The notes below the pieces were generated by a model that saw nothing but the letters and a program-made list of their open reading frames with translations, did not search any database and was not told the DNA's origin. 64,000 nucleotides of DNA from CAVXNB01 sp963763085. Lineage in GTDB: Bacteria; Actinomycetota; Acidimicrobiia; Acidimicrobiales; Bog-793. Location: contig CAVXNB010000004.1 of the NCBI GenBank assembly GCA_963763085.1, positions 558,001 to 622,000 on the forward strand, read 5' to 3'. Shown in pieces: positions 51,861-60,256 of this stretch; the stretch's first letter is position 1, and every line of letters begins with the position of its first letter. The position numbers and the translations under genes were made by a program.

Positions 51861-53302
51861 CCGCCCTTGCCCCAGAAGTCACCGAGGCCAGCCAGCTCGA
51901 GAATGGCCGGATCGTCGCCATCGCCGGTCCGGTCTTCGACGTCGAATTCCCGCCTCACGCTCTGCCCGAGATCAACACAGCCGTCCAGGTGAAGCTCGTG
52001 GTCGACGACCAGGAGATCCTCATCACCGCCGAGGTGGCTCAACAGATCGGTGAAGGCCGGGTGCGCTGCGTAGCCCTGAAGCCGACGGACGGTCTCGCCC
52101 GCGGCGCGACGGTGATCAACACCGGTCATGGCATCTCGGTACCGGTCGGCGACGCCGTGCTCGGTCACGTGTTCAACGTCATCGGCGAGACCCTGGACGC
52201 GGGACAGATGGACGAGCCGGACGCGTGGTGGGAGATCCACCGCCCGGCGCCGGCGTTCGACACCCTCGAGCCGAAGCGGCAGATGTTCGAGACCGGGATC
52301 AAAGTCATCGACCTGCTTGAACCGTACGTGCAGGGCGGGAAGATCGGCTTGTTCGGGGGCGCCGGCGTGGGCAAGACCGTGCTCATTCAGGAGATGATCC
52401 GCCGGGTCGCCCAGGAGCACGGTGGTGTGTCGGTCTTCGCAGGCGTCGGCGAGCGCACCCGCGAGGGCACCGACCTCTGGCTCGAGATGCAGGAATCCGG
52501 CGTCATCGACAAGGCGGCGCTTGTCTACGGCCAGATGGACGAGCCGCCCGGCGTACGGCTTCGCGTGGCGCTGTCGGCTTTGACGATGGCGGAGTACTTC
52601 CGGGACGTGAAGAACCAGGACGTGCTCTTGTTCATCGACAACATCTTCCGTTTCGTGCAGGCCGGGTCGGAGGTGTCGACGCTGCTCGGCCGAATGCCTT
52701 CGGCCGTCGGCTACCAGCCGACGCTCGCCGACGAGATGGGCGAGCTGCAGGAGCGGATCACGTCGACCCGGGGCCACTCCATTACCTCGATGCAGGCGGT
52801 CTACGTCCCGGCAGACGACTACACGGACCCGGCGCCGTTCACGACGTTCACCCACCTCGACGCGACGACAGAGCTCTCCCGCCAGACCGCGGCCCTCGGC
52901 ATCTATCCGGCCGTCGACCCTCTGGCCTCGACCAGCAACATCCTGGCGCCCGAGGTGGTCGGCGATCGTCACTATCAATGCGCCCGACGCGTCCAGGAGG
53001 TGTTGCAGCGTGCTCGCGAGCTGCAGGACATCATCGCCATCCTCGGTCTCGACGAGCTGTCGGAGGAGGACCGGCTGAGCGTGATCCGGGCCCGCAAGAT
53101 CCAGCGCTTCCTCTCACAGCCGATGTTCGTGGCAGAGATCTTCACCAGCCTGCCCGGGATCTACGTCCCGGTCGACGAGACGGTACGCAGCTTCGAGGCG
53201 CTCGTCGGCGGCGAGCTCGACGACGTCCCGGAGCAGGCGTTCCTGAACGTCGGTGGTGTGGACGACGTCATCGCGAAGGCCAAGACGATCGAGCGGGGCT
53301 GA
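51857..53302 (+). CDS. atpD: F0F1 ATP synthase subunit beta
   Basis: 481 residues. Catalytic P-loop GGAGVGKTVLIQEMI, GVGERTREGTDL with the catalytic Glu, VLLFIDNIFRFVQAGSEVS and DELSEEDRLSV. It is the catalytic subunit of F1. Its ATG overlaps the atpG stop. The N-terminus (MTALAPEVTEASQLENGRIV) is slightly extended. Confidence 0.97.
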   Translation: MTALAPEVTEASQLENGRIVAIAGPVFDVEFPPHALPEINTAVQVKLVVDDQEILITAEVAQQIGEGRVRCVALKPTDGLARGATVINTGHGISVPVGDAVLGHVFNVIGETLDAGQMDEPDAWWEIHRPAPAFDTLEPKRQMFETGIKVIDLLEPYVQGGKIGLFGGAGVGKTVLIQEMIRRVAQEHGGVSVFAGVGERTREGTDLWLEMQESGVIDKAALVYGQMDEPPGVRLRVALSALTMAEYFRDVKNQDVLLFIDNIFRFVQAGSEVSTLLGRMPSAVGYQPTLADEMGELQERITSTRGHSITSMQAVYVPADDYTDPAPFTTFTHLDATTELSRQTAALGIYPAVDPLASTSNILAPEVVGDRHYQCARRVQEVLQRARELQDIIAILGLDELSEEDRLSVIRARKIQRFLSQPMFVAEIFTSLPGIYVPVDETVRSFEALVGGELDDVPEQAFLNVGGVDDVIAKAKTIERG

Positions 53303-53311
53303 GCCGGCCAC

Positions 53312-53821
53312 ATGGCGAACCTGACCTATGCGGAGCTGGTCACGCCCGAACGCGTCCTTTTCTCGGGCGATGCCGAGGCGGTGATCATGCGCGTCGACGG
53401 GGGAGACACGACGTTTCTCGCCAACCACTCGGACTTCATTGGCTCGGTCGACATCTGCGTCGTGCGGATCCAGGCTGCGACAGCCGGCTCCGGCTCCGGC
53501 GCGGGCTCCGGCTCCGGCCCGGCGGCCGGCGTTGCGCCGGCCGAGGTGGGTGGCGCCGGCTCCGGAGCGGAGGCAGAGTCGACCTCGCTCGGCGAGGTGC
53601 GGGCAGCTGTGCACGGTGGCTTCGTCAAAGTGGCGGAGAACAAGGTCACCATCGTCGCCGGCGTCGCCGAGCTTGCTGACGAGATCGACGTCGGGCGTGC
53701 ACAGCGTGCGCTCGAGGCTGCTGAAGCCGCCGAGGCGGCTTCCGGCGCCGATGAGGCGGCCGCAGCTGCGTTCCGGGCGCGGGTCAGGCTGGAGGCCGCC
53801 GGCGCTTTGGCGCCGACATAG
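53312..53821 (+). CDS. atpC: F0F1 ATP synthase subunit epsilon with a Gly/Ser insertion
   Basis: 169 residues; typical epsilon is 120-140. The beta-sandwich begins with LTYAELVTPERVLFSGDAEAVIM and FLANHSDFIGSVDICVVRIQ. It is interrupted by about 40 residues of GSGSGAGSGSGP and AEVGGAGSGAEAES, then resumes with GEVRAAVHGGFVKVAENKVTIVAGVAELADEID (split). The C-terminal helices are Ala/Glu-rich. The insertion sits in a loop of the sandwich and should not break the fold. It is the last gene of the atp operon. Confidence 0.92.
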   Translation: MANLTYAELVTPERVLFSGDAEAVIMRVDGGDTTFLANHSDFIGSVDICVVRIQAATAGSGSGAGSGSGPAAGVAPAEVGGAGSGAEAESTSLGEVRAAVHGGFVKVAENKVTIVAGVAELADEIDVGRAQRALEAAEAAEAASGADEAAAAAFRARVRLEAAGALAPT

Positions 53822-53830
53822 GTTTGTGAG

Positions 53831-54664
53831 ATGCGCTTCGCCTTCAAGACCGCACCGCAACACACGACCTGGAACGCCATGCTGGATGTCTGGCGGGCAG
53901 CCGACGACATCGAGCTGTTCGAGTCCGGCTGGACGTTCGACCACTTCTACCCGATCTACTCGGACTCGACCGGACCCTGTCTCGAGGGTTGGGTAACGCT
54001 CACCGCCCTTGCGCAAGCGACCAGTCGCCTGCGTCTCGGCACTCTCGTGACCGGCATACACCATCGCCATCCGGCGGTCCTGGCGAACATGGCCGCGACG
54101 CTGGACATCGTGTCCGGCGGCAGGCTGGAGATCGGCATCGGCGCCGGCTGGAACGAAGAGGAGTCCAGCGCCTACGGACTCGCGCTCGGCACCCCGAAGG
54201 AGCGAAGCGACCGGCTGGAGGAGGCGTGCGAGGTCATCGTCGGCCTCCTGTCCCAGGAGACGACGTCCTTTCAGGGGACCTTCTACCAACTCACGGACGC
54301 CCGCTGCAGCCCGAAGCCCATCCAGCGGCCGCATCCTCCGATCTGCATCGGGGGCAGTGGCGAGAAGCGCACGCTTCGTACGGCCGCCCGCTTCGCCCAG
54401 CACTGGAACTTCGTCGGCGGCACGGTCGAGGAGTTCGCTCGCAAGCGGGACGTGCTCCACGAACATTGTGCCGCCGTCGGACGGGACCCGGGCGAGATCC
54501 TGCTCTCGAGCCACGTTCGCTTCGAGGGCGACCCGGCTGCGACGGCCGCGACCGCCGCCGCGCTCGGCGAAGCCGGAGCGGGCCTCGCCATCGTCCAGCT
54601 CCGGCCCCCTCACACGCCCGACGTGCTCGAGCCGCTGGCGGAGGCTTTGACCGAGCTCGGTTGA
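53831..54664 (+). CDS. LLM-class F420-dependent oxidoreductase
   Basis: 277 residues, TIM-barrel luciferase-like family. Characteristic segments are LFESGWTFDHFYPIY, SRLRLGTLVTGIHHRHPAVLANMAATLDIVSGGRLEIGIGAGWNEEES (read in parts) and RPHPPICIGGSGEKRTLR. Such actinobacterial proteins use F420H2 or FMNH2; the substrate is unknown. The ATG at 53831 is 9 bases after atpC, so read-through from the atp operon is possible. It is followed immediately by the SixA phosphatase. Confidence 0.9.
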   Translation: MRFAFKTAPQHTTWNAMLDVWRAADDIELFESGWTFDHFYPIYSDSTGPCLEGWVTLTALAQATSRLRLGTLVTGIHHRHPAVLANMAATLDIVSGGRLEIGIGAGWNEEESSAYGLALGTPKERSDRLEEACEVIVGLLSQETTSFQGTFYQLTDARCSPKPIQRPHPPICIGGSGEKRTLRTAARFAQHWNFVGGTVEEFARKRDVLHEHCAAVGRDPGEILLSSHVRFEGDPAATAATAAALGEAGAGLAIVQLRPPHTPDVLEPLAEALTELG

Positions 54665-54669
54665 GTGAC

Positions 54670-55185
54670 GTGCCGGATCTGATCATTCTTCGCCACGGCA
54701 AGTCCGACTGGAACGAGAACCCGGATGGCGAGGACCGGCTCCGTCCGCTGGCCCGCCGCGGTGAGAGAGCGGCCCGGGTCATGGGCAGGTTTCTCGCCGA
54801 GACCGGCCACGTGCCCGAGCTGGCGGTCACCTCGCCGGCACGCCGGGCTGCGGAAACGCTCAGCGTCGCGGCGGGCGCCGGGGGCTGGGAGTGCGACGTG
54901 CGCCGCGCCGAGGCCCTTTACGCCGGCGGCGTGAAGGACCTGCTGGACGAGGTCCGCGCCGCGCGGTCCGAAGTCGTCACGCTTCTCGTGGTCGGCCACG
55001 AGCCCACCTGCTCGGAGGCGGTCGCCGTTCTCGTCGGCGGCTGTCACCTCCGGTTCCCGACGGCCGCCATGGCGTGCATCTCGCTCGAGGACTGGTCTCG
55101 TGCCGTCCCCGCCGGCGGATCACTGGCGTGGTTCGTGACCCCCCGGCTCTTGGCCGACGCGCCGGCTCGGAGGCCCGATACTTAA
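54670..55185 (+). CDS. SixA-type histidine phosphatase
   Basis: 171 residues from the GTG at 54670; a TTG at 54661 overlapping the previous stop is the alternative. The catalytic RHG is in LIILRHGKSDWNE near the N-terminus, with the second conserved His in LLVVGHEPTCSEAV, as in the SixA branch of the histidine phosphatase superfamily. The substrate is probably a phosphohistidine or small phosphoester. The stop codon TAA (55183-55185) is formed by the first bases of dispersed repeat copy 3, so the C-terminus may have been set by insertion of that element. Confidence 0.88.
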   Translation: MPDLIILRHGKSDWNENPDGEDRLRPLARRGERAARVMGRFLAETGHVPELAVTSPARRAAETLSVAAGAGGWECDVRRAEALYAGGVKDLLDEVRAARSEVVTLLVVGHEPTCSEAVAVLVGGCHLRFPTAAMACISLEDWSRAVPAGGSLAWFVTPRLLADAPARRPDT

Positions 55186-55268
55186 TTTCCGACTTGAACT
55201 TGCCTCCGAAAAAGTGACCGCCCACAACCTAACCTGGAGGCAAGTTTGGAGCTTTTTTCGAATGTCCC
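55182..55268 (+). repeat. Dispersed palindromic element, copy 3
   Basis: AATTTC (55184-55189), then AACTTGCCTCC (55197-55207) and GGAGGCAAGTT (55236-55246), a perfect 11-bp inverted repeat. The 28-base core differs from copies 1 and 2 and has no inner dyad. CTTTTTT and GAATGTCCC (55260-55268) follow. The T-run after the stem makes it a plausible intrinsic terminator for the LLM-SixA unit. Confidence 0.85.
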
Positions 55269-55304
55269 CCGAGCCCCCGAGCCCCCGAGCCCCCGAGCCC
55301 CGAG
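55266..55304 (+). repeat. 8-bp tandem repeat (CCCCCGAG)
   Basis: Four units of CCCCCGAG and one of CCCCGAG, starting exactly at the end of dispersed repeat copy 3. The next 55 bases to the following gene are C-rich with no further feature. Confidence 0.9.
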
Positions 55305-55359
55305 CACCCCAGCCCCCCAGCCGCCGCGAACCCCCAGCCGCCGCCCCTAACCTCGGCTC

Positions 55360-56412
55360 GTGCCGCAACGCCGACGGCTGACGGTCGCTCTCGTCGTGAC
55401 CGGCGCGGTCGCGAACGAGATCGACGGCCTGCGTCGTGCCCTCGGAGCGGCGGCCTTGGAGCGGATCGCGCCCCACTGCACCCTCATCCCGCCGCTGAAC
55501 GTGCGTGAGGAGAGCCTCGAGGCCGTGCTCGAGCACGTCCGAACGGCTGCGGCAACGAGCGCGCCGCTCGCCGTCACGCTCGGCCCGCCTGCCACGTTCT
55601 GGCCGCGCACTCCAGTGCTCTACCTCACAGTAAGTGGGGCGGTGAGCGGGCTGGCGGCCCTGCAGGCCACCTTGGCCGCCGGGCTCCTCGCCCCTCCCAA
55701 GGCACGCCCCGAACGGGACTACGTTCCGCACGTCACCCTCGACCAACGGATCGAGCCCGACCGCCTTCCGCATGCGTTGGCCGCGTTGGCGGATTACCGC
55801 ATCAGCTACTGCTTCGAGCGCGTCAGCGTTCTCGAGCAGGACACCCGCCACCGGTGGCAGCCGCTGGCGGACGCACCGCTCGGCAAGCCGGCGGTCGCCG
55901 GCCGCGGAAGTCTCGACCTTCAACTTTCGGTGGTGGACAGCCCCGACCCCGTCATCGCGGCATGGGCCGATGAGCTCTGGGCTCAGTACTCACGCGCTGC
56001 CTACGGAGAGGCCGTCCGCCCGATTGAGCCCTATTCGATCGTCGCCAGAGCTGACGGCCGGCCCGTCGGGTTCGCCGAAGGCGAGATCCGCGGCCCGGTC
56101 TGCCGGCTCGGCCGACTGATCGTCAGCCCGGACTGGCGTGCCCAGGGCGTCGGCTCGCACGTTCTCCGTGCGGTTGAGCGGCTCGGCCTCGAACGCGGCT
56201 GTGTCCGGATCCGGGTCGAGACGCGTGCCGGCGGCCCTGCACAACAGTTCTACTCGGATAGAGGCTTCGCAATTACGGCGACTCTTCCGCGATGGCATGA
56301 GGACAACGACTTCGTCCTCATGGAACGCGACCTCGCCGGCGCCGGGCCGCCTCAGGAGCGGATAGAGAACGAATCGAGAAACCGGTTCACCGCCGGCAGG
56401 GACGGGTCGTAA
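55360..56412 (+). CDS. Fusion of 2'-5' RNA ligase-like (2H phosphoesterase) and GNAT acetyltransferase domains
   Basis: 350 residues from a GTG. Residues ~1-175 form a 2H phosphoesterase with the two catalytic HxT motifs, HCTLIPP (His39) and VPHVTLDQ (near 126). Residues ~185-330 form a GNAT domain with the acetyl-CoA loop LIVSPDWRAQGVGSHVLR and a C-terminal QQFYSDRGFAITATLPRW. 2H enzymes act on 2',3'-cyclic or 2'-5' phosphodiesters of RNA. Fusion to GNAT suggests a nucleotide- or RNA-related acetylation, which is inference. The end overlaps the convergent lipoprotein gene by 61 bases. Confidence 0.85.
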   Translation: MPQRRRLTVALVVTGAVANEIDGLRRALGAAALERIAPHCTLIPPLNVREESLEAVLEHVRTAAATSAPLAVTLGPPATFWPRTPVLYLTVSGAVSGLAALQATLAAGLLAPPKARPERDYVPHVTLDQRIEPDRLPHALAALADYRISYCFERVSVLEQDTRHRWQPLADAPLGKPAVAGRGSLDLQLSVVDSPDPVIAAWADELWAQYSRAAYGEAVRPIEPYSIVARADGRPVGFAEGEIRGPVCRLGRLIVSPDWRAQGVGSHVLRAVERLGLERGCVRIRVETRAGGPAQQFYSDRGFAITATLPRWHEDNDFVLMERDLAGAGPPQERIENESRNRFTAGRDGS

Positions 56413-56930
56413 ACGCCGAGCACGAAGAAGGCGTGGCCGTCCTGGAGCAGCTCGAAGCCGCCGAAGTAGGTGGCGGAGCCCTTCTTCACGATCGAGACGT
56501 GGCGCACCCCGTGATAGCCGTCGATCCGCGTCGGCTTCAGGCCCGAGGCCAGCGCGCGGAACCACCCCGCCACGAGGTTCGCCGACGAGGACGGCGGCAG
56601 TTGGGCGACGATCACGCCGTACGAGTGTGGCTCCGAGCTGGACCCGAGCTGACCGACGTCGAGCGCTGCCGCCCTGGTCCCGACCGGGAGGCCGTTTGCT
56701 GGGCTGAACGCCGGCGGGTCGCGCTCCAGGCTCGGCCGCGAGGGGAAGGCGGCGACGAAACGGTGACCCACGAGCGAGTACACCTTCGCAGCCGCGGCTG
56801 CGCCCGTCGGGCCGCCGGCACCGCCGGCTCCACTGGCGGCGCCGGATGAGCAGGCTGCGGCCACGGCACCACTGGCGACCAGGGCGGCGACGATCGCGGC
56901 CCCGCGGGGCCACGGCCACGACCCCCTCAC
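56352..56930 (-). CDS. Predicted lipoprotein of unknown function
   Basis: 192 residues from a GTG that overlaps the meaB stop (GTGA). A signal peptide with lipobox (AALVASGAVAAACSS) is followed by a Gly/Ala linker and a globular domain beginning YSLVGHRFVAAFPSRPSLER and ending YDPSLPAVNRFLDSFSIRS. The latter is reminiscent of extracytoplasmic domains in secreted actinobacterial proteins, but I cannot name a family. Translational coupling to meaB may be only positional. Confidence 0.75.
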   Translation of the reverse strand: MRGSWPWPRGAAIVAALVASGAVAAACSSGAASGAGGAGGPTGAAAAAKVYSLVGHRFVAAFPSRPSLERDPPAFSPANGLPVGTRAAALDVGQLGSSSEPHSYGVIVAQLPPSSSANLVAGWFRALASGLKPTRIDGYHGVRHVSIVKKGSATYFGGFELLQDGHAFFVLGVYDPSLPAVNRFLDSFSIRS

Positions 56931-57925
56931 GGATCAGGCGGCTCGGCTGCGGCGGCGATCTCACGTGCGACCGCCTCGACGAGTCGGCCGGCCGCCTCCT
57001 CCGGATCGATTCGCCGCTCCTTCAACGCGGCCAGAAGGTCGGCGTTGGCGGGCTCGCCAGCCGCCGCCTCGACAGCCCTCGCAAAACGTCCCCCCGCGAT
57101 CCTCACAGCCTCCTCCCCCGCACGCTGCGCGCGCCTCCGCTCGAGCTCGCCGAGATTCTCGAGATGCTCGCGGTGGGAGGCGATCGCGTCCCACAGGCCG
57201 GCGATGCCGTCCCCGGTCGACGCGACGGTCTCCACGATGGGCGGTGTCCACTCGAGCGGTCCGGAGAGCTCGAGCATGTTCCGGAGGTCTCTCGCCGTCT
57301 CCCTGACCCCGGGCCGGTCGGCCTTGTTGATGACCAGCACATCGGCGATCTCGAGAAGGCCGGCCTTATTGGCCTGAACGGCGTCGCCCCAGCCGGGATT
57401 GACGACCACGACGACGGTGTCGCAGGTCGCGGCAACCTCGACCTCGACCTGGCCGACGCCGACGGTCTCGACGATGACGAGCGGCCACCCGGTTGCGTCG
57501 AGGAGGCGGACCGCCTCCGGCACGGCGGCGGCGAGGCCGCCGAGATGCCCCCGCGTCGCCATCGAGCGGATGAACACTGCGTCGTCGAGCGCGTGTTCCT
57601 GCATCCTCACGCGGTCCCCGAGGATCGCGCCGCCCGTGAGTGGCGAGGAGGGGTCGACGGCGAGGACCGCGACCGGGTCGTCGAGACGTTTGCGAACGTC
57701 CGCGATCAGGGCGCTCGTGAGGGTCGACTTCCCCGACCCTGGTGCGCCCGTAAGGCCGATCGCGTAGGCGTTCCCGGCCCGCCGGAAGGTCAGCCCGGCA
57801 AGGGCGCGGCCTGGGGCCTCGCCCCGCTCGACGACCGAGAGCAAGCGGGCGAGAGCGCCGCGGTCGCCCGAGGCGGCGGCTCGGAACAGCTCGTCGGTGC
57901 TGCCTCCGGCCCGACTGCGGCTCAC
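56927..57925 (-). CDS. meaB: Methylmalonyl-CoA mutase-associated GTPase MeaB
   Basis: 332 residues from a GTG overlapping the murA stop. A G3E-family GTPase: P-loop GLTGAPGSGKSTL, switch segment VLAVDPSSPLTGGAILGDRVRM (split), Walker B VIVETVGVGQVEVEV and the base-recognition VINKADRPG. MeaB protects and reloads B12-dependent acyl-CoA mutases. No mutase gene is in the window. The murA-meaB-lipoprotein genes are joined by stop/start overlaps. Confidence 0.93.
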   Translation of the reverse strand: MSRSRAGGSTDELFRAAASGDRGALARLLSVVERGEAPGRALAGLTFRRAGNAYAIGLTGAPGSGKSTLTSALIADVRKRLDDPVAVLAVDPSSPLTGGAILGDRVRMQEHALDDAVFIRSMATRGHLGGLAAAVPEAVRLLDATGWPLVIVETVGVGQVEVEVAATCDTVVVVVNPGWGDAVQANKAGLLEIADVLVINKADRPGVRETARDLRNMLELSGPLEWTPPIVETVASTGDGIAGLWDAIASHREHLENLGELERRRAQRAGEEAVRIAGGRFARAVEAAAGEPANADLLAALKERRIDPEEAAGRLVEAVAREIAAAAEPPDP

Positions 57926-59190
57926 GGCGTTGAGACGCGCTCGATGTCCGCACCGAGCGAGCGGAGCCGCCCCGCCAGGTCCTCGTAGCCGCGGTCGACG
58001 TGGCCGGCTCCGCTCACCTCGGTGACGCCGTCGGCGGCGAGGCCGGCGAGAACGAGCGCGGCGCCGGCCCGGATGTCCGGCGCCCGGACCGGCGCGCCGG
58101 AGAGCCGCGGCACCCCCCGGACGATGGCGTGGTGGCCTTCGGTCCTGATCTCGGCGCCCATGCGCCTCAGCTCGTCGACGTAGCGGAACCGGCCGGCGAA
58201 CAGGTTCTCGCTCACGATTGCGACCCCGGACGCGACCGACAGCATCGTCACCAGCAGCGGCTTGTAGTCGGTGGCGACGCCGGGGTAGGGAAGTGTCGCG
58301 ACGTCGACGGACCGAAGGCGCCCCTGGGCGCTGGCGAGGATCCCACCGTGGGTGGGCGTGCAGTACATGCCCATGTGGCGGAGCTTCTCGAGAAGCATGT
58401 CCATGTGCTCCGGCCTTGCGCCCTCGACGAGCACCTCCCCGCCGGCCAGCCCCACTGCAGCGACGAACGTCGCCGCCTCGACCCGGTCCGGGATGGCGGC
58501 GTGGTCTGCTGGGCGCAGCTCGTCGACTCCCTCGACCTCGATCCGCGACGTCCCCACTCCTTGGATGCGCGCTCCCATCTCGGTGAGCATCGAGGCGAGG
58601 TCGGAGATCTCCGGTTCGCGGGCGGCGTTCTCGATCACCGTGGTGCCCTTCGCCAGCACGGCTCCCATGAGCACGTTGTCCGTGGCGGTGTGGCTCGGGA
58701 ACTGGAGGACGATCCGAGCGCCGATGAGGCGGTCGCACCGCCCGTCGACGTACCCGTGCTCGGCCACGAAAGTGGCGCCGAGCTCCTCGAAGGCGCTCAG
58801 GTGGAAGTCGATCGGGCGATAGCCGAAGTCGTCGCCTCCTGGCATCGACACCCTGGCCGCCCCGTAACGGGCGAGCAAGGGCCCCAGCACGACGATCGAA
58901 GCGCGCATCCTCTCGACGAGCTCGTAGGGGGCGACGGGCGTCACGTCCTCGGGGATCGAGATCTCGAGGCGGCCGTCGGGGCCATGGCCCTCGTGGACGA
59001 CTTCGGCGCCCATCGCGCGAAGGACGTCCGACATGATCGCGACGTCGCTGATCACGGGCACGTTGTGGAGCCGGTGGACGCCGGGGGCGAGCAGGCAGGC
59101 GGCCATGAGCTTCAGTACCGAGTTCTTGGCGCCGTTCACGCGGACGCTGCCTTCCAGCGGGCCGGACGGACGGAGAACGAAGCGATCCAC
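57922..59190 (-). CDS. murA: UDP-N-acetylglucosamine 1-carboxyvinyltransferase
   Basis: 422 residues. It catalyses the first committed step of peptidoglycan synthesis, transfer of enolpyruvate to UDP-GlcNAc. The substrate-binding Lys-Asn pair is in VNGAKNSVLKL (22-23), and the inverse alpha/beta barrel motifs are intact. The residue aligned with E. coli Cys115 is Asp120, in SMPGGDDFGYRP, as in mycobacterial MurA, so fosfomycin could not alkylate it. It is the first gene of the murA-meaB-lipoprotein run and is divergent from glpX. Confidence 0.95.
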   Translation of the reverse strand: MDRFVLRPSGPLEGSVRVNGAKNSVLKLMAACLLAPGVHRLHNVPVISDVAIMSDVLRAMGAEVVHEGHGPDGRLEISIPEDVTPVAPYELVERMRASIVVLGPLLARYGAARVSMPGGDDFGYRPIDFHLSAFEELGATFVAEHGYVDGRCDRLIGARIVLQFPSHTATDNVLMGAVLAKGTTVIENAAREPEISDLASMLTEMGARIQGVGTSRIEVEGVDELRPADHAAIPDRVEAATFVAAVGLAGGEVLVEGARPEHMDMLLEKLRHMGMYCTPTHGGILASAQGRLRSVDVATLPYPGVATDYKPLLVTMLSVASGVAIVSENLFAGRFRYVDELRRMGAEIRTEGHHAIVRGVPRLSGAPVRAPDIRAGAALVLAGLAADGVTEVSGAGHVDRGYEDLAGRLRSLGADIERVSTP

Positions 59191-59251
59191 GGCGAGACAG
59201 TAGTGCCGGGAACGGGTCGCGGGACGCTATCGCCCGCTATCGTCGGCTGCC

Positions 59252-60247
59252 GTGAGCGACCAGAGGCAGGCGCCGGACCGGAACCTCGCGATGGAATTGG
59301 TCCGCGTCACCGAGGCCGCGGCGCTCGCGGCGGGCCGCTGGATGGGACGCGGCGACAAGGAAGGAGCCGACCGCGCCGCCGTCGACGCCATGCGCGTCGT
59401 GCTGCAGCGGGTGCCGATGGACGGCATCGTGGTGATCGGCGAGGGCGAGAAGGACGAGGCTCCGATGCTCTTCAACGGCGAGCGCATCGGCGACGGCACG
59501 CCCCCGATGACCGACATCGCCGTCGACCCGATCGACGGCACGACCCTCACGGCGCTGGGCCGCGCCGGCGCCCTGGCGGTGATAGCGGTCTCCGAGCGGG
59601 GAACGATGTTCGACCCGGGACCTTGTGTCTACATGGAGAAGCTCGCCGTCGGCCCCGATGCCGCCCACGCGATCGACATCACCGCGAGCCCGGTGGACAA
59701 CCTGGTCGCGGTCGCGCAGGCCAAGGGCGTGTCGGTGCACGACCTCACCGTCGTCGTGCTCGACCGCGAGCGGCATCACGAGCTCATCGACGTCGTACGC
59801 GCGACGGGCGCCAGGATCACGCTCATCACCGACGGCGACGTCGCAGGGGCGATCGCGACCGCATGGCCGGAGTCGGGTGTAGACGTGCTGATCGGGATCG
59901 GGGGAACACCGGAGGGCGTCATCGCGGCGGCTGCCCTCAAGTGCATGGGTGGCGAGATCCAATGCCGCCTCTGGCCGCGCGACGACGCCGAACGTAGCGC
60001 GGCGCTCGAGGCCGGCTATGACCTCGAGAAGGTCCTCACGGGCAATGATCTGGTGCGCGGGGACAATTGTTTCTTCGCGGCAACGGGAATCACCGGGGGC
60101 GAGCTGCTCCGCGGCGTTCGCTACGACCACCGGGGTGCGACGACCGAGTCGCTTGTCATGCGGTCGAAGTCCGGCACCGTGCGGCTCGTCGAAGCGCGCC
60201 ATCAGCTGTCGAAGCTCCGCCTGTTCTCGGCCATCGAGTTCGGCTGA
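59252..60247 (+). CDS. glpX: Class II fructose-1,6-bisphosphatase (GlpX)
   Basis: 331 residues from a GTG. It hydrolyses fructose 1,6-bisphosphate in gluconeogenesis. Metal and phosphate sites: VVIGEGEKDEAPML, AVDPIDGTTLTA, ITDGDVAGAIA, IGIGGTPEGVIAAAALKCMGG (split). It is the sole FBPase in many actinobacteria. It lies 9 bases before treS, linking gluconeogenic sugar phosphate supply with trehalose metabolism by position only. Confidence 0.95.
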   Translation: MSDQRQAPDRNLAMELVRVTEAAALAAGRWMGRGDKEGADRAAVDAMRVVLQRVPMDGIVVIGEGEKDEAPMLFNGERIGDGTPPMTDIAVDPIDGTTLTALGRAGALAVIAVSERGTMFDPGPCVYMEKLAVGPDAAHAIDITASPVDNLVAVAQAKGVSVHDLTVVVLDRERHHELIDVVRATGARITLITDGDVAGAIATAWPESGVDVLIGIGGTPEGVIAAAALKCMGGEIQCRLWPRDDAERSAALEAGYDLEKVLTGNDLVRGDNCFFAATGITGGELLRGVRYDHRGATTESLVMRSKSGTVRLVEARHQLSKLRLFSAIEFG

Positions 60248-60256
60248 CCGGGGCCG

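Noticed and set aside
59949..60256. Extension of the treS frame back to 59949 as a 683-residue protein
   Set aside because: It lies inside glpX in another frame, is Arg/Ser-rich and has no homology; the TreS N-terminus is found in a different frame from 60257.
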